A stretch of 64,000 bases of DNA from Duganella sp. BJB476 (GTDB lineage: Bacteria; Pseudomonadota; Gammaproteobacteria; Burkholderiales; Burkholderiaceae_D): positions 682,001 to 746,000 of the forward strand of contig NZ_QVIO01000002.1 of assembly GCF_003416895.1 (NCBI RefSeq), given 5' to 3'. A program made the translations under genes and the position numbers. Of this stretch, positions 17,476-26,285 are shown in pieces (within the stretch, counting starts at the first letter, position 1; each line of letters starts with the position of its first letter). The notes under the pieces are model-generated. The model worked only from the letters and a program-made list of their open reading frames with translations. It ran no database searches and had not been told where the DNA came from.

Positions 17476-17884
17476 ATGCACCGCTGTGAGCCTGACCGAC
17501 CAGGCACAACAATCCAGCCACGCCGCCGCCATCGGCACCCCTGACAACATCCATCCCATCTACAAACTGCGCCCGCTGCTGCTGCACCTGGAGGCGGCAG
17601 CAGCGGCGCCCAACGCCTTGCGCCACGGCGCGCCATGACGGCGATGCGACCGCTACGCCATTGTCCTCATTTGTCACGCGAATTGTCCGAAACAGCACTC
17701 CCGGTCCGATGCGGCCAGTGGGAAAATCCAGACAACAACTGTTGAACTGCAACCCAGCAGGCCAGCCCACTACACAGGAATATTCCATGCGCCAGTGTCC
17801 ACAGACGCTACTACGAGCCACCCTGCGGCCTCGCCACGGTACCGGTACCGCTACCACCATCACCAGCGGCAGCGGAGTCCTGTC
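17476..17884. other. 409-bp gap before AraC gene
   Basis: This is mostly noncoding. A 50-codon frame from a GTG at 17486 to 17638 has no good ribosome binding site and no recognisable product, and may be a decayed gene end. No clear terminator for the upstream operon was seen. The segment just before the AraC start is rich in ggtacc and accacc repeats. Confidence 0.4.
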
Positions 17885-18733
17885 ATGAGCGCATGCGTGG
17901 ACGAGCGCCCATGCGGACAACAGCCGCTGCTCGAAGCCCAATGCAGCTGCCTGCGCATCCGCATCGGCAAGGCCCCGGGCGCCGGCGAGCGCACCCAGCA
18001 CGAGCATGAAATCGCCGCGCCGGGCATGCACGCCTCGGCCATCCTGACCTATCGCGGCGCGCGCGGCGAACCGCAGCAGATCAAGGTGTCGGACCGGCAC
18101 GTCTGCATCATCCCGGCCGGTCACGCCCACACGGCCGCCTGGACCGCCGACGCCCAGCTCACCAGCATCACCGTCAAGCCGGCCTTCCTGCGCTCGCTGG
18201 CCCAGGCCAACGGCCACCACGGCTACGAGATCGCGCCGCACTATGCGTCGGTCGATCCCTTCATGTGGCATATGGCGCGCTCGATCGAGCAGCAGATGCG
18301 GAACCGGCGCGAGCTGGAACAGTCCTACCTGGAGTCGGTCGCCATCGTCATCGGCCAGCATCTGCTGAGCACTTACAGCGACACGCCGGCGCCGTCCCCG
18401 GCGCCGGGTGGACTGCCGCGCTACAAGATCCGCCGCGCGGTCGACTACATCCGCGCGCACCACCAGGACGACATCGGCTTCAAGGACATCGCCGGCCAGC
18501 TCGACATGAGCCCCTACCACTTCGCCCGCATGTTCAAGCAGTCGACGCGGGAATCGCCGCACCAGTTCATCATGCGCTGCCGCATCGAGTCGGCCAAGAA
18601 GATGCTGATCGAAAGCGACAAGAGCATCGCCGACATCGCGTTCGAAGTCGGCTACAAGAGCCAGAGCTATTTCACCACGCGCTTTGCGCTGCTGGTGGGC
18701 ATGACGCCGGCCGCCTTCCGCGGCGCCCGCTAG
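17885..18733 (+). CDS. AraC-family transcriptional regulator
   Basis: The 282-residue protein starts at the ATG at 17885, with GGAG 8 nt upstream; a longer open frame back to 17795 has no support. The N-terminal half is a cupin-like sensor with 'HEIAAPGMHASAILTYRG' and 'IIPAGHAHTAAW'. The C-terminal half has the two HTH units ('FKDIAGQLDMSPYHFARMFK' and 'IADIAFEVGYKSQSYFTTRF'). It lies between the acyl-CoA operon and the convergent efflux outer-membrane gene, and could regulate either. The effector is unknown. Confidence 0.9.
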   Translation: MSACVDERPCGQQPLLEAQCSCLRIRIGKAPGAGERTQHEHEIAAPGMHASAILTYRGARGEPQQIKVSDRHVCIIPAGHAHTAAWTADAQLTSITVKPAFLRSLAQANGHHGYEIAPHYASVDPFMWHMARSIEQQMRNRRELEQSYLESVAIVIGQHLLSTYSDTPAPSPAPGGLPRYKIRRAVDYIRAHHQDDIGFKDIAGQLDMSPYHFARMFKQSTRESPHQFIMRCRIESAKKMLIESDKSIADIAFEVGYKSQSYFTTRFALLVGMTPAAFRGAR

Positions 18734-18739
18734 CCGGGC

Positions 18740-20188
18740 TCACTCCACTTCCATCAGGTCGCCGCTGGCGAAGGACAGCACGGCGCGCGCGGTCAGCAGG
18801 TCGGCGCCGGCCTCGCCGTCGGTGCTGCGAGCGCGCGCCAGCAGGGTCATCGCCGACTGTAACTCGGGCATCGTGGCCAGGCCCTGACGATAGCTGGCCA
18901 GTGTCGCATCGAAGGAGCGCGACGCCGCCGCCAGCAGCGCGGCGCTCGATTCGCGCCGCCGCTGCGCCACCGCCAAGTCGTGGTAAGCCTTGACGACCTC
19001 GTGCACCACCTTGTTCTTCACGCCGTCCAGCTGGGCCTCGGCCGACTCCTGTTTCGACTGCGCCGAGCGCAGCTCGTTGCGCCGGATCTGGCCATCGTAA
19101 AGCGGAAAATCGAACACCAGGCCGACGCCGTACACCGGCTGGTTGACGACGGACCAGTCGCCGCCGTCCGAGCGCGAGCGGCCCAGGTTCTGGCCGGCAT
19201 GCGCCGCCAACAGCAGCTTGGGGCCGTATTCGCTGCGCGCCTGGCGCACCGCCGCGTCGCCGGCGCGCACCTGCGCCAGCGCGGCCTGCACTTCCGGCCG
19301 CGACGCCATCGCCCGCTCGACCAGCCGGGCGACGTTCTGCGGCGACGCCGACAACGGCCCCGGCGTCGCCGGCAGCGCGATGCACAGGTTGGCGTCCGGC
19401 CGCGTGCCGGCCGTCTCCAGCAGCGCCATGTAGGCGTCCTGCGCGGCGGCGCCGGCGGCCTCCATCTGCAACTGCGCCTCGGATGCCTGCGCGCCCGCCT
19501 GCAGGGCCTCCGGCGCCGTGCCCAGGCCGCGCCGATGGCGCGCCTGCGCCAGCTGCTCGACCGCCTGCGCGCTGTGCAGCGCATCCTGCGCGGCCGCCAG
19601 ACGCTCGGTCTGCGCCGACAGGCGGTAAAACTGCTGCGTGATCTGGATCGTCACGCGCCGGTGCGCCGCCGAGAAACCGAAATCGGCGCTGGCCAGCTGC
19701 TGGCCGGCCCGGTCCAGCACGGCCTCGCGGCCGCCGCCGTCGTACAGCAGCCACTTCAGCGTCAGCGCCGGCACCAGCGCCTCGGCGTCGGACTTGAAGT
19801 AGCCGTTCGGGTTCAAGCTCTTGGGCAGCGGAAAGGCCGAATGCTCGTGCAGCGCGGCGGCGCGGGCGGCCAGGATGGGGCCGTACTTGCTGCGCGCGAT
19901 GCCGAGATTGAGCGCCGCCTCCTCCGCCTGCGACCAGGCCACGCGGGTATCGGTGCTCTGCTTCATGCCGATGGCGATCAGCTCGGCCAGCGCCAGCGGC
20001 GCGCCGGCGACCGGCGCGGCCATCGCCGGCGCGCCGCAATACACATGCGGCTCCGCCGCGATCATCGATGCGATGAGGGCGTCGGCGGCGCGACCGGGCG
20101 ACGCCGCCTGGATGGCGATGGCCGATGCGCACAGGACACGATTCAAAATCGACACCGGAGCGGTGCCTTGGTATGGAGTGCGCGGCAT
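18740..20188 (-). CDS. TolC-family outer membrane efflux protein
   Basis: The 482-residue protein is placed at the ATG at 20188, because the longer frame to 20293 puts an implausible N-terminus before the signal peptide. It has the two-repeat OEP pattern: long helical stretches of Ala, Gln and Glu with 'RPEVQAALAQVRAGDAAVRQARSEYGPKL'-type motifs near 300 and beta segments such as 'VYGVGLVFDFPLYDG' near 345-360. It would form the outer-membrane channel of an efflux pump. It is divergent from ytcA/mdtN/mdtO-like genes, so it is most likely the MdtP-like partner. No lipobox Cys was found, unlike many RND-linked members. Confidence 0.87.
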   Translation of the reverse strand: MPRTPYQGTAPVSILNRVLCASAIAIQAASPGRAADALIASMIAAEPHVYCGAPAMAAPVAGAPLALAELIAIGMKQSTDTRVAWSQAEEAALNLGIARSKYGPILAARAAALHEHSAFPLPKSLNPNGYFKSDAEALVPALTLKWLLYDGGGREAVLDRAGQQLASADFGFSAAHRRVTIQITQQFYRLSAQTERLAAAQDALHSAQAVEQLAQARHRRGLGTAPEALQAGAQASEAQLQMEAAGAAAQDAYMALLETAGTRPDANLCIALPATPGPLSASPQNVARLVERAMASRPEVQAALAQVRAGDAAVRQARSEYGPKLLLAAHAGQNLGRSRSDGGDWSVVNQPVYGVGLVFDFPLYDGQIRRNELRSAQSKQESAEAQLDGVKNKVVHEVVKAYHDLAVAQRRRESSAALLAAASRSFDATLASYRQGLATMPELQSAMTLLARARSTDGEAGADLLTARAVLSFASGDLMEVE

Positions 20189-20362
20189 GAAGATCCAGGC
20201 AGGGTGAGTGAAAGAATTTCCAGTGTAGCGAGCTTGATCGCCTGCACCGCAGGTCGGCGGAAGAAATGCGCAAGCCAGCAAAAGAAAACGCACAATTCCT
20301 CAACGCCGGCGCGGACATGGATGCGATGATGCCAACATCGACAGCCCTCCATTCCGTCACAC

Positions 20363-20629
20363 ATGTCCATCCGAACCATGACCGCGTGCGCCGTCATCGC
20401 CATCCTGTGCAGCGGATGCGGCGGCGCCCCGAGCATCGCCATCCTTGGCGCCTACTTCCCCGGCTGGATGCTGTGCGCATTGCTCGGCATCGCGCTGGCG
20501 CTGGCGATACGGCTGCTGGCCGGCGCCGGCGGCCTGTGGCGCAACGGCGCGCCGCCCCTGCTCTACCCGCTGCTGGCCCTGCTGTGCGGCACGCTACTCT
20601 GGCTCTTCCTTTTTCGTGGACTATCATGA
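20363..20629 (+). CDS. ytcA: YtcA-family small membrane lipoprotein
   Basis: The 88-residue protein begins with a lipoprotein signal ('AILCSGCGG') and then has 'PSIAILGAYFPGWMLCALLGI', very similar to E. coli YtcA, followed by a second TM helix. YtcA is encoded beside the mdtNOP efflux operon in E. coli. Its role is not established. The stop overlaps the next start (ATGA), so it is translationally coupled to the adaptor gene. Confidence 0.82.
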   Translation: MSIRTMTACAVIAILCSGCGGAPSIAILGAYFPGWMLCALLGIALALAIRLLAGAGGLWRNGAPPLLYPLLALLCGTLLWLFLFRGLS

Positions 20630-21699
20630 CGCATCAAGCAACCGCAAGCCCTGCCGCCGACCACCTCCGCCGCGCCGGCTGGCGCCGCTTCGCGCTGCCC
20701 CTGGTGGCGCTGCTGGCGCTGGCCGCGCTGGCGTATGCCGTCAGCTACGTCGACAGCTACCCGCGCACCGATGACGCGTTCGTCCAGGCCGACACCATCG
20801 GCGTGGCCTCGCAGGTGGCCGGCCGCATCGTCAGCCTCAAGGCGCGCGACAACGCCGTGGTGGCCAGGGGCGACATCCTGTTCGTCATCGACCGCCGGCC
20901 GTACCAGCTGGACGTCGAACGGCTGCGCGCCCAGCTGGCCACGCTGGAGGCGCAAATCGGCCTGACGCAACGCCAGGTCGACGCCCAACGCTACGCGGCC
21001 GACGCCGCCGGCAGCAATGTCGCGCGCGCCCGGCAGACCGCGGCGCAGCGGCAGTCCAGCCTGCAACGCCTGGAGCCCTTGCTGGCCGACGAATTCGTCA
21101 CCAGGGAGCAGGTCGAGCTGGCCCGCACGGCGCGCGGCACGGCCGACGCCGAATTGCAGTCGGCGCTGCTGGAGCGCAAGCGCGCCGCCAGCGCGGTCAG
21201 CGGCGTCGACGCGCTGGTGGCGCAGAAGCGCGAGCTGGCCGCGGCCATCGCCCATGCCGACTACCTGCTGGAGCAGACCGTGGTGCGGGCGCCGTTCGAC
21301 GGCCGCGTGGTCGATCTCGGCATTTCCGAGGGCGAGTTCGCGGTGAGCGGCAAGCCGCTGTTCACGCTGATCGACACGCGCGCTTGGTACGTGGTGGCCA
21401 ATTTCCGCGAAACGGAATTGAAGAAGATGCGCCCCGGCGGCGCCGCCAGCGTCTACCTGATGACCGATCCCGACCAGCGCTTTGACGGCACCGTCGATTC
21501 GGTGGGCTGGGGCGTGCTGCCCGACGAAGGCGGCAGCGCGCAGGGCTTGCCGAAGGTGCCGCGTTCGATCAACTGGGTTCATGTGGCGCAGCGTTTCCCG
21601 GTTCGTATCCGCGTCCACAATCCGTCGGCCGCGCTGTTCCGCATCGGCGCATCGGCCGTGGTGACGGTGGCGCCGGATCACGCCGGCGAGCATCGTTGA
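20626..21699 (+). CDS. HlyD/EmrA-type efflux periplasmic adaptor (MdtN-like)
   Basis: The 357-residue protein has one N-terminal membrane anchor (about 21-42). The lipoyl motif begins at 'SYPRTDDAFVQADTIGVASQVAGRI', an alpha-helical hairpin lies at about 90-215, and the closing half has 'TVVRAPFDGRVVDLGISEGEF'. It pairs with a FUSC inner-membrane protein downstream and, by inference, the TolC-like channel divergently encoded. Such AaeAB/MdtNO-type pumps export aromatic acids or dyes. It is coupled to ytcA by a 4-bp overlap. Confidence 0.88.
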   Translation: MTHQATASPAADHLRRAGWRRFALPLVALLALAALAYAVSYVDSYPRTDDAFVQADTIGVASQVAGRIVSLKARDNAVVARGDILFVIDRRPYQLDVERLRAQLATLEAQIGLTQRQVDAQRYAADAAGSNVARARQTAAQRQSSLQRLEPLLADEFVTREQVELARTARGTADAELQSALLERKRAASAVSGVDALVAQKRELAAAIAHADYLLEQTVVRAPFDGRVVDLGISEGEFAVSGKPLFTLIDTRAWYVVANFRETELKKMRPGGAASVYLMTDPDQRFDGTVDSVGWGVLPDEGGSAQGLPKVPRSINWVHVAQRFPVRIRVHNPSAALFRIGASAVVTVAPDHAGEHR

Positions 21700-21715
21700 G
21701 CGCCAGGCGCCGGCC

Positions 21716-23593
21716 ATGAGCGTCCGCCCCCTCCGCCCGCCTCCGGCCGGGTTCAGCGCCGCCGCGCTGTGCGCCGAGCTGGCGCCATGGCCGGGACGCG
21801 CGGACGCCAGCCTGCGCATGCTGATCGCCTGCCTGCTGATCGTCACGCTGTCGATGGCGCTGCGGATTCCCAATGCGGCATTGTCGGCCTACATGGTGTT
21901 CTTTGTCTCGCGCGAAGACATGGCGACCACCACCGCCACCGGCATCGCGCTGATCGGCGCGATCACCGCCGCCATCGGCCTGACGCTGCTGGCCTATGTC
22001 GTCACCATCGACGCGCCGGCGTTGCGGCTGGGCTTGATGACCGTGCTGTTCTGCGCCGGCATGTATTTGTCGCGCGTGTTCGTCGCCGGCCCGATCGGAT
22101 TCGGGATTGGCTTCATCCTGCTGATTACGCAGTCCACCGTCGACCTGTATCCGGCCGCCGAGCCGCTGGTGCGCGACACGCTGTGGACCTGGATGGCCTT
22201 GTTCTTTTCCATCCTCGTGGTGGTGCTGGTCAACGTGCTGCTGTGGCCGGCGCGCCCGCTGGCGCTGCTGCAACAGGAGGCGCGCCGCTGCCTGGCCGGC
22301 GTGATCGATGCGCTCGACGCGCAACTGGCGGACGGTGCTGCGCCGCCCCACGTTCCCGCCGGCACGCGCCTGGGCGCCTTGTTGAAACTGGCCGGCGCCG
22401 GCCATCCCCGGCTCAAGGCGCAGCTGCCGCATTACGCCGCCGTGCTCAGGGCGCTGGACCATCTGGCCGATGCGGCGGCGATGCCATCGAAACTGCCGGC
22501 GGCGCCATCGTCCTGGAACCGCCTGCTGGCGCTGCGGCTGGCGTGCGTGCGGTTGCGCGATGCGCTCGACAACGCTGGCGTAGCGCAGACACCGGAGCCG
22601 CCGCCACCAGACAGCGGCGCCGACGCCCCCCTGGTCCGGGAAATGGAACACCATCTGCGCGAGATTGCCAGGCTGTGGCCCACATCCGGTCCCCATCTGC
22701 CCGAAGCGGCGGCGCAAGCCCCTCGCCGGCTGTTCGTGGCGGATGCCCTGAGCAATCCCGCGCACCTGCAATTCGCGCTGAAGACGACATTTGCCTCGAT
22801 GCTGTGCTACGTGCTCTACACCGCATGGGCCTGGCCCGGCATCCACACCTGCGTCATCACCTGCGCGGTGGTGGCGCTGACCAGCACCGGCGCCACCATC
22901 CACAAGGCCACGTTGCGCATCGCCGGCGCATTGGTGGGCGGCGCGCTGGCCCTGCTGGCCACCGTGTTCGTGGTGCCGCATCTCGCATCGGTCGGCGGCC
23001 TGCTGATGACGATCGCGCCGGTGGTCGCCGCCAGCGCCTGGATCGCCGCCGGCAGCGAGCGCAGCGCCTACTTCGGCTGGCAGATCGCGTTTGCGTTTTT
23101 CCTGTGCATCCTGCACGGTTTCGGACCGAATGCCGATGTCACGCTGGTGCGCGATCGCCTGGTCGGCATCCTGCTGGGCATTACCGTCATGAGCCTGGTG
23201 TTCAAGCTGGTCTGGCCCGAGCGCGCGGAGCGGCGCATGCACGCGCTGCTGGCGCGGGCCGTTTGCGCCGGCGCCGCGCTGCTCGAGCGCGATCCCGACA
23301 CCCCTCTGGCGCCGTCCGAATTTGCCGAGTACCGCGGCGCCATCCTGCGCGACCTGGCCGATGCCGAACGCCTGGCAGGCATGGCCGCGTTCGAGACGAT
23401 ACGGTCGGCCAGGGAGCTGGTCGCGTCAACGCGGCGCGCGCTCGGCAACGGGCTGCATCTGGCGCTTCTCGATACGGCAGCCAGCGACGCCACGCCGTCG
23501 CGGCTCGGCCATGCCCGCCTGCTGCGACAGGCCGCCGGCCACCTCGACAACGGCAGCGACGCCGCCCTCGCCCTGCTCGACGCGGCCGCATAA
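21716..23593 (+). CDS. FUSC-family inner membrane efflux protein (MdtO/AaeB-like)
   Basis: The 625-residue protein has two membrane blocks of about five helices each (about 35-175 and 355-490) with large soluble domains after each, the layout of aromatic-acid exporter (FUSC) proteins. It starts 16 bp after the adaptor stop. Together with ytcA, the adaptor and the TolC-like protein, it reconstructs an MdtNOP-type pump. The substrate is not known; aromatic carboxylates or puromycin-like dyes are the precedent. Confidence 0.88.
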   Translation: MSVRPLRPPPAGFSAAALCAELAPWPGRADASLRMLIACLLIVTLSMALRIPNAALSAYMVFFVSREDMATTTATGIALIGAITAAIGLTLLAYVVTIDAPALRLGLMTVLFCAGMYLSRVFVAGPIGFGIGFILLITQSTVDLYPAAEPLVRDTLWTWMALFFSILVVVLVNVLLWPARPLALLQQEARRCLAGVIDALDAQLADGAAPPHVPAGTRLGALLKLAGAGHPRLKAQLPHYAAVLRALDHLADAAAMPSKLPAAPSSWNRLLALRLACVRLRDALDNAGVAQTPEPPPPDSGADAPLVREMEHHLREIARLWPTSGPHLPEAAAQAPRRLFVADALSNPAHLQFALKTTFASMLCYVLYTAWAWPGIHTCVITCAVVALTSTGATIHKATLRIAGALVGGALALLATVFVVPHLASVGGLLMTIAPVVAASAWIAAGSERSAYFGWQIAFAFFLCILHGFGPNADVTLVRDRLVGILLGITVMSLVFKLVWPERAERRMHALLARAVCAGAALLERDPDTPLAPSEFAEYRGAILRDLADAERLAGMAAFETIRSARELVASTRRALGNGLHLALLDTAASDATPSRLGHARLLRQAAGHLDNGSDAALALLDAAA

Positions 23594-23734
23594 GCGCCCC
23601 CATCCCAATCGCCTGCCAGCGCGCCGCATGATTGCGATATGCGCGCAAGAGAGCAAAAGACAGCCGCCGCGCCACGGGAGAGCATACGCCATCACACCTC
23701 TCCCCATCGATCGTCGATCCAGCAAAGGAATTCC

Positions 23735-24964
23735 ATGAGCACCATACCGCAAGCCAGCCTGTTCACCGGCCTCAAGGTCGTCGACCTGGCCAGCTTTATC
23801 GCCGGACCGGCCGCGACCACCATCCTGTCCGACTTCGGCGCCGACGTGATCAAGGTCGAACCGCCCGGCTTGGGCGACCCCTACCGCTATTTCTACCTGA
23901 CCCCGCCCAACCCCGCCTGCGAGACCAACTACGCCTGGCAGCTCACCAACCGCAACAAGCGCAGCATCGCGCTCGACCTGAAGTCGCCGGCCGCGCGCCG
24001 CGTGTTGCACCGGCTGGTCCGCTGGGCGGACGTGCTGGTGACCAACTTCCCGCCCAAGGTACGCAAGGCGCTCGGCCTGACCTACGAGGAGCTGGCCCCG
24101 CTCAACGACCGCCTGATCTATGCGGACATCACCGGCTACGGCCTCGAAGGTCCCGAGGCGGACAAGCCCGGTTTCGACATCACCGCCTACTGGGCGCGCA
24201 CCGGGCTGATGGAAGTGACTCACGACGCCGACAGCCCGCCGACGCTGCCGATTCCCGGCATCGGCGACCATGCGACGGCGGTGACGCTGTACTCGGCCAT
24301 CGTCACCGGACTGTACCGGCGCACGCTGACCGGCAAAGGCGGCCACGTGAGCACCTCGCTGATCGCCGAGGGCGCATGGGCGGCCTCGACCTGGATCGAA
24401 GGCGCGCTGCACGGCGCCAAATTCGTCGAACAGCACGACCGCAAGCGCCCGTCCAACGCGCTGCTCAACCCCTACCGCAGCGCCGACCAGCGCTGGCTGC
24501 TGCTGGTCGCCGCGCAGGAAAAAGACTGGCCCGGCTTTGTGCAAGCGATGCGCCTGCCGCAGCTACTGGATGATCCGCGCTTCGCCACCAAACAGCTGCG
24601 GGTGCAGCACGCCGCCGATCTGGTGGCGCTGCTCGATCCGGTCTTCGCCAGCCAGCCGCTGGCGCACTGGCGCACCGTGCTCGACCAGGGCCGCGTCATT
24701 TTCGGCGTGGTCCAGACCTTCGACGAGATCGTGCGCGATCCGCAGATGATCGCCAACGACATCCTGGTGCCGCTGGCGGGCCCGCACGGCGAGGCCACGC
24801 ATACCGTCAACAGCCCGATGCAGTTGCTCGACGTTCCCAAGGTCCGCCCGCGGCTGGCGCCGGAACTGGGCCAGCACAGCGTCGACGTGTTGCAGGAACT
24901 GGAGTTCAGCGCGGCTGAAATCGCCGAGCTGAAATCGAGCGGCGCCGTCGTGGCCGCGCCCTGA
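23735..24964 (+). CDS. Class III CoA-transferase (CaiB/BaiF family)
   Basis: The 409-residue protein starts at 23735 with AAGGA 6 nt upstream. It opens with 'GLKVVDLASFIAGPAATTILSDFGADVIKVE', the family signature. The likely catalytic Asp is D178 in 'IPGIGDHATAV', at the place of Asp169 of formyl-CoA transferase. It should move CoA between an acyl-CoA donor and a carboxylic acid acceptor. An acyl-CoA dehydrogenase follows at 48 bp. The pair could activate and oxidise an acid that the hydratase/dehydrogenase genes at 14.8-16.5 kb then process (inference). Confidence 0.9.
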   Translation: MSTIPQASLFTGLKVVDLASFIAGPAATTILSDFGADVIKVEPPGLGDPYRYFYLTPPNPACETNYAWQLTNRNKRSIALDLKSPAARRVLHRLVRWADVLVTNFPPKVRKALGLTYEELAPLNDRLIYADITGYGLEGPEADKPGFDITAYWARTGLMEVTHDADSPPTLPIPGIGDHATAVTLYSAIVTGLYRRTLTGKGGHVSTSLIAEGAWAASTWIEGALHGAKFVEQHDRKRPSNALLNPYRSADQRWLLLVAAQEKDWPGFVQAMRLPQLLDDPRFATKQLRVQHAADLVALLDPVFASQPLAHWRTVLDQGRVIFGVVQTFDEIVRDPQMIANDILVPLAGPHGEATHTVNSPMQLLDVPKVRPRLAPELGQHSVDVLQELEFSAAEIAELKSSGAVVAAP

Positions 24965-25012
24965 GTCGTTTGCGCCACCTTTCCTTTTCACTCACTTGAT
25001 CCGGATACCACC

Positions 25013-26224
25013 ATGCCATCGAACGATAATTCACAGCGCCCACCCAAGTCCCTGCCGGCTGCCGACGGCGATTTCTATGCGGTCAGCCAGACCCTGAGCG
25101 ATGCCGACAACGCCATCCGCCTGCAAGTGCGCGCCTTCATGGAAACCGAAGTCCAGCCCATCATCAACGACTATTGGGCCAGGGACGCCTTCCCGTTCGA
25201 ACTGCTGCCGAAGATGCGCGCGCTCGGCATCGGCGGCCTGCCCTACCAGGGGTATGGCTGTCCGGGCAAAAGCATGATGCTGATGGGCTTTGTGATGATG
25301 GAGATGGCGCGCGTCGATGCGTCCATCTCGACATTCTTCGGCGTGCACACGGGGCTGGCGATGGGATCGATCTTCCTGTGCGGCTCGGAAGCACAGAAAG
25401 CCAGGTGGTTGCCGCCGATGGCCAGGCTCGACAAGATCGGCTCGTTCGGGCTGACCGAGCCGGAAACCGGCTCCGGCACCGCCGGCGGCCTGCAAACGAC
25501 GGCCAGGCGCGACGGCGACAGCTGGGTCCTGAACGGCCAGAAGAAATGGATAGGCAACGCCACCTGGGGCCACCTGACCGTCATCTGGGCGCGCGACGTC
25601 GACGACGGCCAGGTCAAGGGCTTCATCGTCGCAAACGACACGCCCGGCTTTTCGGTGGAAAAAATCGTCACCAAGATGGCGCTGCGCGTGGTGCAGAACG
25701 GCCTGATCACCATGCGCGACTGCCGCATCCCCGACGACCAGCACCTGAAGGGCGCGAACTCGTTCAAGGACACCGCCAGCGTGCTGCGCATGAGCCGCGC
25801 CGCGGTGGCCTGGGAATCGGTCGGCTGCGCCACCGGCGCCTACGAGCATGCGCTGCGCTACGCCCAGCAGCGCGAGCAGTTCGGCAAGCCGATCGCCTCG
25901 TTCCAGCTGATCCAGGATTTATTGTTCCGCATGCTGGGCAACATCACATCGACCCAGGCGCTGTGCCTTCGCCTGTCGCAGTTGCAGGAGCAAGGCATCA
26001 TGAAGGACGAGCACGCGTCGCTGGCCAAGGGCGTCTGCACGGTGCGCATGCGCGAGACGGTCGGCTGGGCGCGCGAACTGCTCGGCGCCAACGGCATCCT
26101 GCTCGAACATCATATCGGCCGCTTCGTCGCCGACGCCGAGGCGCTGTATTCCTACGAGGGCACGCGCGAGATGAACAGCCTGATCGTCGGCAAGGCCATT
26201 ACCGGCTTCAGCGCCTTCGTCTGA
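25013..26224 (+). CDS. Acyl-CoA dehydrogenase (glutaryl-CoA dehydrogenase-like)
   Basis: The 403-residue flavoenzyme has the three acyl-CoA dehydrogenase domains. FAD/substrate motifs 'FGLTEPETGSGTAGGLQTTA' near 155-175 and 'YAQQREQFGKPIASFQLIQ' near 285 are clear. The base is Glu382 in 'SYEGTREMN', as in the glutaryl-CoA dehydrogenase branch. It should make a 2,3-enoyl-CoA. It lies between a class III CoA-transferase and an AraC regulator on the same strand. Whether it also decarboxylates cannot be told. Confidence 0.92.
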   Translation: MPSNDNSQRPPKSLPAADGDFYAVSQTLSDADNAIRLQVRAFMETEVQPIINDYWARDAFPFELLPKMRALGIGGLPYQGYGCPGKSMMLMGFVMMEMARVDASISTFFGVHTGLAMGSIFLCGSEAQKARWLPPMARLDKIGSFGLTEPETGSGTAGGLQTTARRDGDSWVLNGQKKWIGNATWGHLTVIWARDVDDGQVKGFIVANDTPGFSVEKIVTKMALRVVQNGLITMRDCRIPDDQHLKGANSFKDTASVLRMSRAAVAWESVGCATGAYEHALRYAQQREQFGKPIASFQLIQDLLFRMLGNITSTQALCLRLSQLQEQGIMKDEHASLAKGVCTVRMRETVGWARELLGANGILLEHHIGRFVADAEALYSYEGTREMNSLIVGKAITGFSAFV

Positions 26225-26285
26225 GCCTGTCGGCGCCGGGCAGCAGTATGATAGGCTTCCGCAGGCAAACGATAGGAGAACAGGC

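Noticed and set aside
17486..17638. 50-codon GTG-initiated frame after the YWTD gene
   Set aside because: No good ribosome binding site and no recognisable motif; kept only as a note in the gap description.
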